Part shown: in pieces, positions 1-5,835 of the stretch | How the letters are laid out: each line of letters begins with the position of its first letter | How positions within the stretch are numbered: position 1 is the first letter of the stretch | Origin: Verrucomicrobiia bacterium | Lineage (GTDB): Bacteria; Verrucomicrobiota; Verrucomicrobiae; Limisphaerales; JAKPVM01 | Assembly (NCBI GenBank): GCA_026417275.1 | Contig: JAOADO010000061.1 | Span: forward strand, 1 to 6,106 | Direction: 5' to 3' | Length of the DNA: 6,106 nucleotides | The notes under the pieces: model-generated | Told to the model about the DNA's origin: nothing | What the model saw: only the letters and a program-made list of their open reading frames with translations | Database searches by the model: none | Translations under genes and position numbers: made by a program

Positions 1-557
1 ATATCAAGCAACATTGAACACCCATCAAGTTCCTGATAATTGAACCTGAAAGCGTTGCTTAAAGCCGCAGTAGATACATCTACAAGGGCAGGCGAAAGCC
101 CATTCCCCTCAACAGCCTTAAAAAGGGATTCAACAGCATCCGACTTTATTGCCACAAGAAAAACTTCAAACTCACCACCTGGCGATGTCCCAACAATCTG
201 ATAATCCCACGCCACCTCCTCTAACGGAAACGGAACATTCTGTTGCGCCTCAAATTGAATAATCTGCGTAATCTTTGCCGAATCAACCGGTGGAAGTTTG
301 ACAAACTTTGAAAAAACATGATAACCCGGCGCACAAATATTCACCTTCTTCGAAGTAAATTTAGCGCTCGCCAACACCTCCCCGATCGTCTTCGTTAACG
401 CCTGCTCACGGGTAGAATCGGAAGCCCCTTCTGCGCCCATCGATTGCAACGCATACCGCTTCAGCCGCAACCCGCCAGATTCATTTGGCTCAAATTCAGC
501 CATTTTCAGCGTGTTCGCGCCGCAATCCATCGTTAAAAATGATTTCGACTTAAACAT
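1..557 (-). CDS. pilM: PilM, type IV pilus actin-like ATPase (partial, C-terminus beyond left edge)
   Basis: Open frame of 185 codons from ATG at 557 to the left edge with no stop, so only the N-terminal half is present. PilM is a cytoplasmic actin-fold ATPase of the type IV pilus or type II secretion inner-membrane platform. It binds the N-terminal tail of PilN and links the PilN/PilO ring to the motor. Visible family features are the phosphate-1 loop near residues 9-22 (TMDCGANTLKMAEF), the segment around 85-110 (VKLPPVDSAKITQIIQFEAQ followed by QNVPFP) typical of PilM, and VAWDYQIVG at 115-123. The frame leaves the window at CSMLLD, where the phosphate-2 loop should begin. The start is supported by GAGGG six bases upstream (564-568) and by TMDCG lying at the usual distance from the N-terminus. 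PilN and PilO would be expected downstream, outside the window. The 237-bp gap and its own candidate promoter suggest transcription separate from the polysaccharide operon. Confidence 0.87.
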   Translation of the reverse strand, partial: MFKSKSFLTMDCGANTLKMAEFEPNESGGLRLKRYALQSMGAEGASDSTREQALTKTIGEVLASAKFTSKKVNICAPGYHVFSKFVKLPPVDSAKITQIIQFEAQQNVPFPLEEVAWDYQIVGTSPGGEFEVFLVAIKSDAVESLFKAVEGNGLSPALVDVSTAALSNAFRFNYQELDGCSMLLD

Positions 558-724
558 CCGTTTCCCTCAAACTCCCGCAATCTCTCCTGACAAACTTGTC
601 TTCTAATACAATTCTTGCTTAGGACTAAAAAATCTAAATTAAAAAAAATACTATGGCAACAAAAATATAGCAATTTTCATTCCCATTACAGCATTTTTTT
701 TGTTTTCCGCAACAATATTAGCCT

Positions 725-763
725 ATTATATCCATTAATCCCTAACTCTAAACTAACTCTAAA
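725..763 (-). promoter_or_regulatory. Candidate pilM promoter: TATAAT preceded by tandem-repeat operator
   Basis: On the minus strand a perfect TATAAT lies at 730-725. The position where a -35 element would fall at 17-bp spacing (753-748, GTTTAG) does not resemble TTGACA. Instead, that place is covered by an 11-bp direct repeat (742-763) ending 11 bp upstream of the -10. This is the geometry of activator-dependent promoters of the PhoB/OmpR response-regulator family, where two 11-bp half-sites replace the -35. Transcription would start near 718, giving pilM a leader of about 160 bases. The sequence and spacing are seen; the promoter role and activator type are inferred. Confidence 0.4.
742..763. 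repeat. Perfect 11-bp tandem direct repeat (2 copies)
   Basis: The unit CTAACTCTAAA occurs twice back to back (742-752 and 753-763). Each unit reads as a 7-base core CTAACTC plus an A/T-rich 4-base tail TAAA, the same 7+4 layout as a Pho box, although the core differs from CTGTCAT. It lies directly upstream of the candidate pilM -10 element. Confidence 0.9.
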
Positions 764-794
764 GAGGCGCCCGCACACAAAATATGGATACAAT

Positions 795-1762
795 CTATAA
801 CCGTTTCTTAAAATATTCTATCGTCTCTTTCAACCCGACTTCCAGCGAAACTCTGGGTTCCCATCTAAGAAGCCTTCTGGCTTTTGTGATATCCGGCTTG
901 CGTTGTTTTGGATCATCGGGAAACGGTGGTTTAAAAACAATTTTACTCTTCGAACCAGTGATTTCTATAATTCTCCTGGCAAACTCAAGAACGGTTATCT
1001 CATAAGGATTCCCTATGTTCACAGGCAACACCTCGTCGCTCATCATTAACCTGTAAATACCTTCTATCAAATCAGAAACATAACAAAAACTCCTCGTCTG
1101 CAGCCCATCACCATGCACCGTAATTGGCTTATTTTCAAGGGCTTGAGAAATAAATGACGGCACCACACGCCCGTCGTTAAGCCTCATTCTTGGACCATAG
1201 GTGTTAAAAATGCGAACTATCCGCGTCTCCAGCCCATGTTTGCGATGATACGCCATAGTCATCGCCTCGGCAAATCGCTTTGCCTCATCATAACAACTGC
1301 GCAAACCAATTGAACTAACATTTCCCCAATAATCTTCCTTTTGAGGATGAACAAGCGGATCGCCATAAACCTCAGATGTCGAGGCGAGCAAAAAACGGGC
1401 CCCCTTATTCCGCGCAAGACCAAGCACCTTGTGCGTCCCCAATGCCCCAACTTTTAACGTCTCAATCGGAAACTTCAGATAATCCACCGGACTCGCAGGA
1501 GACGCAAAGTGCCACACAAAATCCACTGGCTCGTCAATAAAAATAAACTCCGTAACATCCTGTTTTATAAAGCGAAAATTCTCATTTCCCGCCAGATGCG
1601 CGATATTCTCAACATTGCCGGTTATCAGGTTATCGATTGCAATCACCCTGTGACCACGCCCGAGCAGGTAATCAACCAGATGCGACCCCAAAAAACCCCC
1701 CCGCCAGTAACAACCGACACCGGATTCCGTTTAATAGAAGTTTTTGACCCTTTTTTACTCAT
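795..1762 (-). CDS. uxs: UDP-glucuronate decarboxylase (UDP-xylose synthase), with apparent one-base frameshift
   Basis: NAD-dependent extended short-chain dehydrogenase that converts UDP-glucuronate to UDP-xylose and CO2 in the cytoplasm. The ATG at 1762 opens a frame reading through VSVVTGGG and then meets a run of seven G and six T (minus strand, 1702-1690). From there the correct protein continues in another frame as [11 protein letters not shown] to the stop at 795. One extra G would give [11 protein letters not shown], the standard GxxGxxG NAD loop, and a 322-residue protein, the normal family length. Downstream everything is intact: [23 protein letters not shown], catalytic YDEAK (Tyr158 and Lys162 in the rebuilt numbering), [10 protein letters not shown], and a family-typical C-terminus (RRLLRWEP, then a terminal helix). 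The rest of the reading frame shows no decay, which favours a sequencing error, recent mutation or slippage over an old pseudogene. It starts 34 bp after the transferase stop, without a clear ribosome site. As the sequence stands, translation from 1762 leaves the NAD loop out of frame. A TTG at 1691 could start the second frame, but its product would lack the first strand and the glycine loop and should be inactive. Confidence 0.88.
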
Positions 1763-1775
1763 ACTTTACTCATAC
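1754..1775. repeat. 11-bp tandem duplication spanning the uxs start codon
   Basis: TTTACTCATAC occurs twice in direct succession (1754-1764 and 1765-1775). On the minus strand this is GTATGAGTAAA twice, so the start codon and next two codons of uxs are duplicated. The upstream copy begins a four-codon frame (MSKV then TGA) whose stop overlaps the uxs ATG at 1762 as ATGA. This arrangement could couple initiation at the second ATG or simply be a replication-slippage scar. Confidence 0.85.
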
Positions 1776-1796
1776 TAATTCGCTTATCTATTCTCC

Positions 1797-3176
1797 CTAT
1801 TTTGCCCCCTTCGCCAATAAAACTACAGGAATTGTTTTCCAGAGAATCTTCAAATCCAGCCACAGCGACCAGTTATCTATATACTGCAAATCGAGTCGAA
1901 CCCACTCATTAAAGTCCGTAACCTCGCTCCTGCCGCTTATCTGCCACAAACATGTTAACCCTGGTTTAACGCTCAACCTACGCCGATGCGAATAATCATC
2001 GAACCTCTTTACTTCATCCACTGGCAATGGTCTTGGACCTACAAGGCTCATCTCCCCTTTCAATACATTAATCAACTGCGGAAGTTCGTCCAGACTAAAT
2101 TTTCGTAAAAACTTTCCCACTCTGGTAACTCTCGGGTCATTCGTTATCTTAAAAACAGGACCACTCATTTCATTCAAAACTTCAAGTTCATGCTTTAGTT
2201 GTTCAGCATTACTTATCATCGAACGAAATTTATACATCATAAAAGGCTTACCATTTAACCCACATCTCAACTGCTTAAAAAATACTGGTCCAGGGGATGT
2301 CAATTTGATGAGTATTCCCACCACAATGAAAAGCGGCATACACAAAATAAGCAAAAACAAAGCGCCAATATAGTCAATCAACTGCTTGGCAATCAACTGC
2401 CACGAAATGGACGGCGTTGAATGATAAACAAGCATGGGAATTCCATAAAGCTCGTCAAGACTCGTCCTGGAGCCTTCCACCTTAAAGAAGTCCGCAACAA
2501 GCCATGCCTCAACGCCTTCTACAGCACACGCTTTTACAGCCTTCTCCACCTGCTCGTAATACGTGTGGCGTGCGCTGAAAATCACGCAATTTGCGGAAAA
2601 TTCATGAAGCAAGTTGATAAGTTTATCAACCCCGTCGCGGTTCAAATCAATCTCAGCGATTATTTTCAACCCAAACCTTGCCCTTCTCTGAAGTTGTTCC
2701 TTCAACCACACCGTATCTTGCGTCGTCCCCGCAAGAATTGCGTGTTTTATAATCTGCTCCTGACCAAATCTAGATTTGTAAACAACCCTTATGAATTCCT
2801 CTTTCAAAAATACAAACAAAAAACTTATCGGACAAAAAAGAAACACAACGGCACGTGCAAGGTCCTGACGCGATAAGAAAATAGCAAAAATGAGAATTGC
2901 GGTCATTATAAGACTACCACGAACTAGTGGAATCACCACCATCCTCCGCGCAGACAGCAATGGTCGGCTATAAAAACCCTGTATATCTAAAATAAGCGGC
3001 GTCAAAACAAGAATTAATCCGAACAACCACAAAAATTCTGTAAATGGAAAAATTGGCGGACGTCCAAACGTCCATGTAGAACGAACAAAATGAGCAATCC
3101 AGAAAGCAATCGCAAACAGCCCCGCATCCATAATCTGGTGGAGCCGCTTTCGCAATTGTCTGTATCGGCCAAGCAT
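1797..3176 (-). CDS. Polyprenyl-phosphate sugar-phosphate transferase (WcaJ-type exopolysaccharide initiating enzyme)
   Basis: 459-residue inner-membrane enzyme that transfers a sugar 1-phosphate from a nucleotide sugar to undecaprenyl phosphate, the first step of repeat-unit assembly. The N-terminal half has four predicted membrane segments (about 13-33, 46-66, 83-102, 108-126) and a Rossmann-like cytoplasmic domain (about 140-250, CoA_binding_3 type). A further hydrophobic segment (265-290) leads into the catalytic bacterial sugar transferase domain. That domain shows SPGPVFFKQ (294-302), YKFRSM (315-320), DPRVTRVGKFLRK (347-359), LDELPQLINVLKGEMSLVGP (362-381) with the Asp363-Glu364 catalytic pair, KPGLTCLWQISGR (404-416) and DLQYIDNWSLWLDLKI (429-444). 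The length is normal for the family and all motifs are intact. The donor sugar (glucose, galactose or another) cannot be read from sequence. It starts 31 bp after the EpsI stop and is followed closely by uxs. The ribosome site upstream of ATG 3176 is weak, so read-through within the operon is likely. Confidence 0.93.
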   Translation of the reverse strand: MLGRYRQLRKRLHQIMDAGLFAIAFWIAHFVRSTWTFGRPPIFPFTEFLWLFGLILVLTPLILDIQGFYSRPLLSARRMVVIPLVRGSLIMTAILIFAIFLSRQDLARAVVFLFCPISFLFVFLKEEFIRVVYKSRFGQEQIIKHAILAGTTQDTVWLKEQLQRRARFGLKIIAEIDLNRDGVDKLINLLHEFSANCVIFSARHTYYEQVEKAVKACAVEGVEAWLVADFFKVEGSRTSLDELYGIPMLVYHSTPSISWQLIAKQLIDYIGALFLLILCMPLFIVVGILIKLTSPGPVFFKQLRCGLNGKPFMMYKFRSMISNAEQLKHELEVLNEMSGPVFKITNDPRVTRVGKFLRKFSLDELPQLINVLKGEMSLVGPRPLPVDEVKRFDDYSHRRRLSVKPGLTCLWQISGRSEVTDFNEWVRLDLQYIDNWSLWLDLKILWKTIPVVLLAKGAK

Positions 3177-3207
3177 ATCTACTAATTTTGGAGATTAAAA
3201 AAATAAA

Positions 3208-4002
3208 TCAATCTTTTTTCACTCCCAGAGCCGGGTCTTCAACCGTCTGGTATTGCGGCAATGATTCTCTTATAAAACTGACCATCCGCTCAAATGTGGC
3301 ACTTTCTTCCCCGGGGTTACATGTAGAAAAATAAATAATATAAGCCCAGCGCTGAACCTCGCCAGTAAGCAAACGATGCTTTGCAACAGACCACATGCGA
3401 CTTCTGTGTTCAGCCGTAATTTTATCATGCGCCGCAAACCAGTACAAAAAAACACCGCGTTTGAGCCGCTTTTCCCTCTGACCGTCTACAAGATATCCAG
3501 AAAGCGTCAACTTCGTTGCCGGCAGATTGTATGACATCGGTTTATCAATCGGTATATTTATAAATTCCGTAGAATCAATCCTCCAACCAGTTCCTTCAAG
3601 ACAATATTGCGGCTTATGTATGCTCGTTCTATCGGCACCCATCAACACCACCATGTTCACAATCTCAAAACCATCTGCCGCCCGATAAATTCGCCTCCCG
3701 TAAGTGGTGTCTTTTGGCAAAGTCTCATATTCAGCCCTCTCAACGGGCAATAATTCCGACATATATCCATCAACGATTTCAGGCAAATAAACTCTGTTTG
3801 TCCCGACAACAAATCGACTTGTTTCCTTATTTGAGGAGGCGGAATCCACACCCGGCATGGGTTGATTTTCTATTCTCACTGGCGGTGGGGTCAATTTAAG
3901 ATTTGCCTGAAAATACGCAATAACCCCCGCGGACCCTGCAATCATTGCAAGGACACCCACAAACATTATAATCAGTTTTTTCTTATCACCGTCCACAACC
4001 AT
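3208..4002 (-). CDS. epsI: Exosortase-associated EpsI-family protein
   Basis: 264-residue protein with a short positively charged N-terminus, one membrane segment (about 9-31) and a periplasmic domain. The domain carries the EpsI signature GADRTSIHKPQYCLEGTGW (122-140), with invariant-looking His129, Cys134 and Trp140, and later FLYWFAAHD and YIIYFSTCN. EpsI (DUF3485) proteins accompany exosortases, either fused to their C-terminus as in many proteobacteria or as a neighbouring gene as here. They are thought to assist processing or polysaccharide export, but the biochemical role is not settled. The ATG at 4002 is preferred to the TTG one codon upstream: it overlaps the exosortase stop as TGATG and has GAGGA seven bases before it, inside the end of the exosortase gene. 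This indicates tight translational coupling. Confidence 0.9.
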   Translation of the reverse strand: MVVDGDKKKLIIMFVGVLAMIAGSAGVIAYFQANLKLTPPPVRIENQPMPGVDSASSNKETSRFVVGTNRVYLPEIVDGYMSELLPVERAEYETLPKDTTYGRRIYRAADGFEIVNMVVLMGADRTSIHKPQYCLEGTGWRIDSTEFINIPIDKPMSYNLPATKLTLSGYLVDGQREKRLKRGVFLYWFAAHDKITAEHRSRMWSVAKHRLLTGEVQRWAYIIYFSTCNPGEESATFERMVSFIRESLPQYQTVEDPALGVKKD

Positions 4003-5039
4003 CAAAGAATCCTCGATTCCCCCGTCTGCTCTTTAAAACCTGCTTTATCCTGCCCGGATTTTCGACCTTCAACCTTAATCGGCTCCCTTAAAACGCCGGT
4101 TAAAATCCAGAAACCGACAAACGCAGGCAAATACGGAAGAATGCTAAAAAACGAACTTTCGTGAACCTTTGCCCCGGCTTCATGCCCGGCAAGTTCAGCC
4201 GCAAAAATAATGGCAAGCAAGCGTAACACATTGCCAATAACAGCAAGCGGTAAAGCAGTAATCGCTAAAACCACTCGCCGCCACAGACTTTTAAACGAAA
4301 CAAATCCAGTTATAATCGCCAGCGCAAAAATCGCTGTCAAACTTCGAATCCCACCGCACGCCGGCGCAACCTCGTATTGATACCTTCCGGTGGCATCCAG
4401 AATCGCTGTGCCGCGCTGAACAATATCCAACCCGAACAACCCGCTGGCAACCCCAACGCTGAGTTTAGTTGCAAGAATACGCAAAGGAAATGTTATCACA
4501 TCTGCCGCGCCTCCGAGCGGAACGCAAAACGCAAACAAACCAAAAATAAACAATGTTTCACGCAACCATCGCCATCCCCAGAACACTCCAGTAATTCCAT
4601 AAATACCAATAAAAAAAGCGACCACAGACAATCGCGTCTGTTGCGCAAGAAATCCACATACATGCAATAAAACAGCAAATCCCACTATTAAAACCCCAAT
4701 CCAGCACGGTTTCTTATCAAGCCCGGCAAGAAAATCCCTCCTCCAATAAAGCAATCCAATAACAATAAGCGGTATAAACCAACCAAGAGCATCCTCCCCA
4801 TCCAGAAGCGACCCAATCCCTCCCGCTCGCGCAGACTGCGCCATTACCTCATACCACCATAAAAAAAGAGAATTAGTTTTAATATACCCAAGCGTGGAAT
4901 TACCGGTAAAATGAAACAATAAACCCCACGCAAAAAACAACACTATAAACAGACCAACGTGCGGGAATCCCACACCTCCTTTCAAGGAATCCTCGCCAAA
5001 ATACGGATTTTTTGCGTCTGCACCCGTGTCCACACTCAT
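4002..5039 (-). CDS. Exosortase (exosortase/archaeosortase family transpeptidase)
   Basis: 345-residue polytopic membrane cysteine protease/transpeptidase that recognises a C-terminal tripartite sorting signal (PEP-CTERM type: short motif, membrane helix, basic tail) and cleaves it during export. After a polar cytoplasmic N-terminus (1-25) come about eight hydrophobic segments. The proposed catalytic residues are all present: Cys228 in VAPACGGIRSL (224-234), Arg273 in GNVLRLL (269-275) and His293 in KVHESSF (291-297). FCVPLGG (171-177) matches the conserved loop ahead of the catalytic cysteine. A charged tail (about 323-345) follows the last helix where other exosortases carry a fused EpsI domain, and EpsI is encoded by the next gene. 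The subfamily (which Xrt class and sorting motif) cannot be assigned by eye. It is the first gene of the operon. I see no strong ribosome site before ATG 5039. No substrate gene with a sorting signal is visible in the window. Confidence 0.92.
   Translation of the reverse strand: MSVDTGADAKNPYFGEDSLKGGVGFPHVGLFIVLFFAWGLLFHFTGNSTLGYIKTNSLFLWWYEVMAQSARAGGIGSLLDGEDALGWFIPLIVIGLLYWRRDFLAGLDKKPCWIGVLIVGFAVLLHVCGFLAQQTRLSVVAFFIGIYGITGVFWGWRWLRETLFIFGLFAFCVPLGGAADVITFPLRILATKLSVGVASGLFGLDIVQRGTAILDATGRYQYEVAPACGGIRSLTAIFALAIITGFVSFKSLWRRVVLAITALPLAVIGNVLRLLAIIFAAELAGHEAGAKVHESSFFSILPYLPAFVGFWILTGVLREPIKVEGRKSGQDKAGFKEQTGESRIL
4007..4019 (-). promoter_or_regulatory. Small hairpin over the epsI ribosome site
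   Basis: On the minus strand GAATC-GAG-GATTC forms a perfect 5-bp stem with a 3-base loop. The loop and its 3' flank contain GAGGA, the only good Shine-Dalgarno for epsI. Ribosomes finishing the exosortase would open it, so it could enforce coupled translation. The stem is weak and lies within coding sequence, so the role is inferred. Confidence 0.3.
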
Positions 5040-5189
5040 TCGACAATATTACCCGTCACATCTACCATCTTCAACACGGATTTTTCCATAAACAGATATT
5101 TATATCCATATCCTCATTGAACCTTCGAAACCCAATTTATTTGAATATCTTATTGAATTTTCAGTCATTATTAATAACAATCAATAAAT
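5040..5189. other. Divergent intergenic region between exosortase operon and DUF1080 gene
   Basis: 150 bp, AT-rich towards the plus-strand gene (long A/T stretches at 5132-5189). Because the genes diverge, promoters for both must lie here or overlap the gene starts. I could not pick out a convincing -35/-10 pair in either direction, and neither start codon has a clear Shine-Dalgarno. Confidence 0.6.
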
Positions 5190-5804
5190 ATGAAAACCAT
5201 AAACTCATTTGCAGGCAAAATCCTTGTCATCCTGTTTTTAACTGCAATCGGAACAACCGCGCGTTCAGGCGAATTTATCCCCCTTTTCAATGGAAAAGAC
5301 TTAACCGGCTGGAAAGTTCCAGACCCAAATCCATTCTGGAAAGTCGTGGACGGCATCCTCGTCGGCGAAAACGACGAAAAACTTAAAGGCAGTATGCTTT
5401 ACACGGAAAAAAGTTATAAAGATTTTATTTTTGAAGCCGACGCCCGCTGGACAGGAGAAATTGACAGCGGATTCATGATTCGCAAGCCAGAATTGCAGAT
5501 GCAAATTGGCGTCTCCCGTAGCCTTAAAAGAGACATGACCTGCTCATTTTATACTGGAGGACAGGAACGATACCCGGAAGCCGGTCAAGCAAAAGATATC
5601 GAAAAAGTCCTGAAACAGGGCGACTGGAACACAATCCGTCTCCAGGCAAAAGGCGACACATTTACCGTCTGGTGCAATGGAATAAAAGTCACCGAATATA
5701 CAAACCCTAAATACGCCTCTCCAGCCCCAATCGGTCTACAAATTCATCCAGGCGTTAAAATGAAAATCGAATTTAGAAACATAAAAATCCAGGAACTGCA
5801 ATAA
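5190..5804 (+). CDS. Secreted DUF1080 protein (3-keto-disaccharide hydrolase-like, LamG-type fold)
   Basis: 204 residues. The N-terminus (MKTINSFAGK, then ILVILFLTAIGTTA, then RSG) is a typical Sec signal peptide with likely cleavage near residue 25-28. The mature domain has the DUF1080 hallmarks: EFIPLFNGKDLTGWK at its start (28-42), FWKVVDGILVG, a middle region with DSGFMIR, the segment GDWNTIRLQAKGDTFTVWCN followed by GI, and the closing PIGLQIHPG...IEFRNIKIQEL. The fold is a concanavalin-like jelly roll. Some members hydrolyse 3-keto-glucosides, and many others are uncharacterised and very common in Planctomycetota, Verrucomicrobiota and Bacteroidota. No lipobox cysteine is seen, so it should be periplasmic or secreted. 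It is the only plus-strand gene here, divergent from the exosortase operon, and has no Sec-independent or C-terminal sorting features. A stop codon at 5175-5177 fixes the start at ATG 5190, and no ribosome site precedes it. Confidence 0.9.
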   Translation: MKTINSFAGKILVILFLTAIGTTARSGEFIPLFNGKDLTGWKVPDPNPFWKVVDGILVGENDEKLKGSMLYTEKSYKDFIFEADARWTGEIDSGFMIRKPELQMQIGVSRSLKRDMTCSFYTGGQERYPEAGQAKDIEKVLKQGDWNTIRLQAKGDTFTVWCNGIKVTEYTNPKYASPAPIGLQIHPGVKMKIEFRNIKIQELQ

Positions 5805-5835
5805 CTCCAGTATCCAGTTAAAATACAAAACAATT

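Larger units (their letters stand above)
558..794. other. AT-rich intergenic region between uxs and pilM
   Basis: This 237-bp gap between two genes on the minus strand holds a perfect 11-bp tandem repeat, a consensus -10 hexamer and a leader of roughly 160 bases before pilM with A8 and T8 runs. I found no GC-rich stem followed by a T run on the minus strand, so no intrinsic terminator for the upstream operon is evident. The short plus-strand frame at 615-800 lacks a ribosome site, has low-complexity lysine and asparagine content and matches nothing I recognise, so I do not call it a gene. Confidence 0.7.

Noticed and set aside
615..800. 61-codon plus-strand open frame in the pilM-uxs gap
   Set aside because: Starts without a ribosome site, consists of low-complexity lysine/asparagine-rich residues from A/T-rich DNA, crosses the candidate pilM promoter and matches nothing known.
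1696..1702. Canonical -1 programmed ribosomal frameshift heptamer at the uxs tract
   Set aside because: The zero-frame codons (GGC GGG GGG GTT TTT) do not give the X XXY YYZ pattern with re-pairing in both sites, so a classic programmed signal is not supported, although single-tRNA or transcriptional slippage remains possible.
2421..2876. 151-codon plus-strand open frame
   Set aside because: Lies fully antisense to the well-supported sugar transferase gene and has no recognisable domain; it is a shadow frame.
4007..4992. CGAGGATTC-like motif at both ends of the exosortase gene (near 4007-4015 and 4986-4995)
   Set aside because: Shared stretch is only eight or nine bases, both copies lie in coding sequence with ordinary codons, and the surroundings are unrelated. 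Chance is sufficient.
5046..5074. Possible minus-strand promoter TTGAAG-17-TAATAT before the exosortase
   Set aside because: Spacing is ideal, but each hexamer matches only 4 of 6 and transcription would begin at the start codon itself. In A/T-rich DNA such matches are expected by chance.
5805..5835. Bidirectional terminator between the convergent genes
   Set aside because: Only a 4-bp AACT/AGTT pairing and a TCCAG direct repeat are present, with no GC-rich stem and no T run in the right place.
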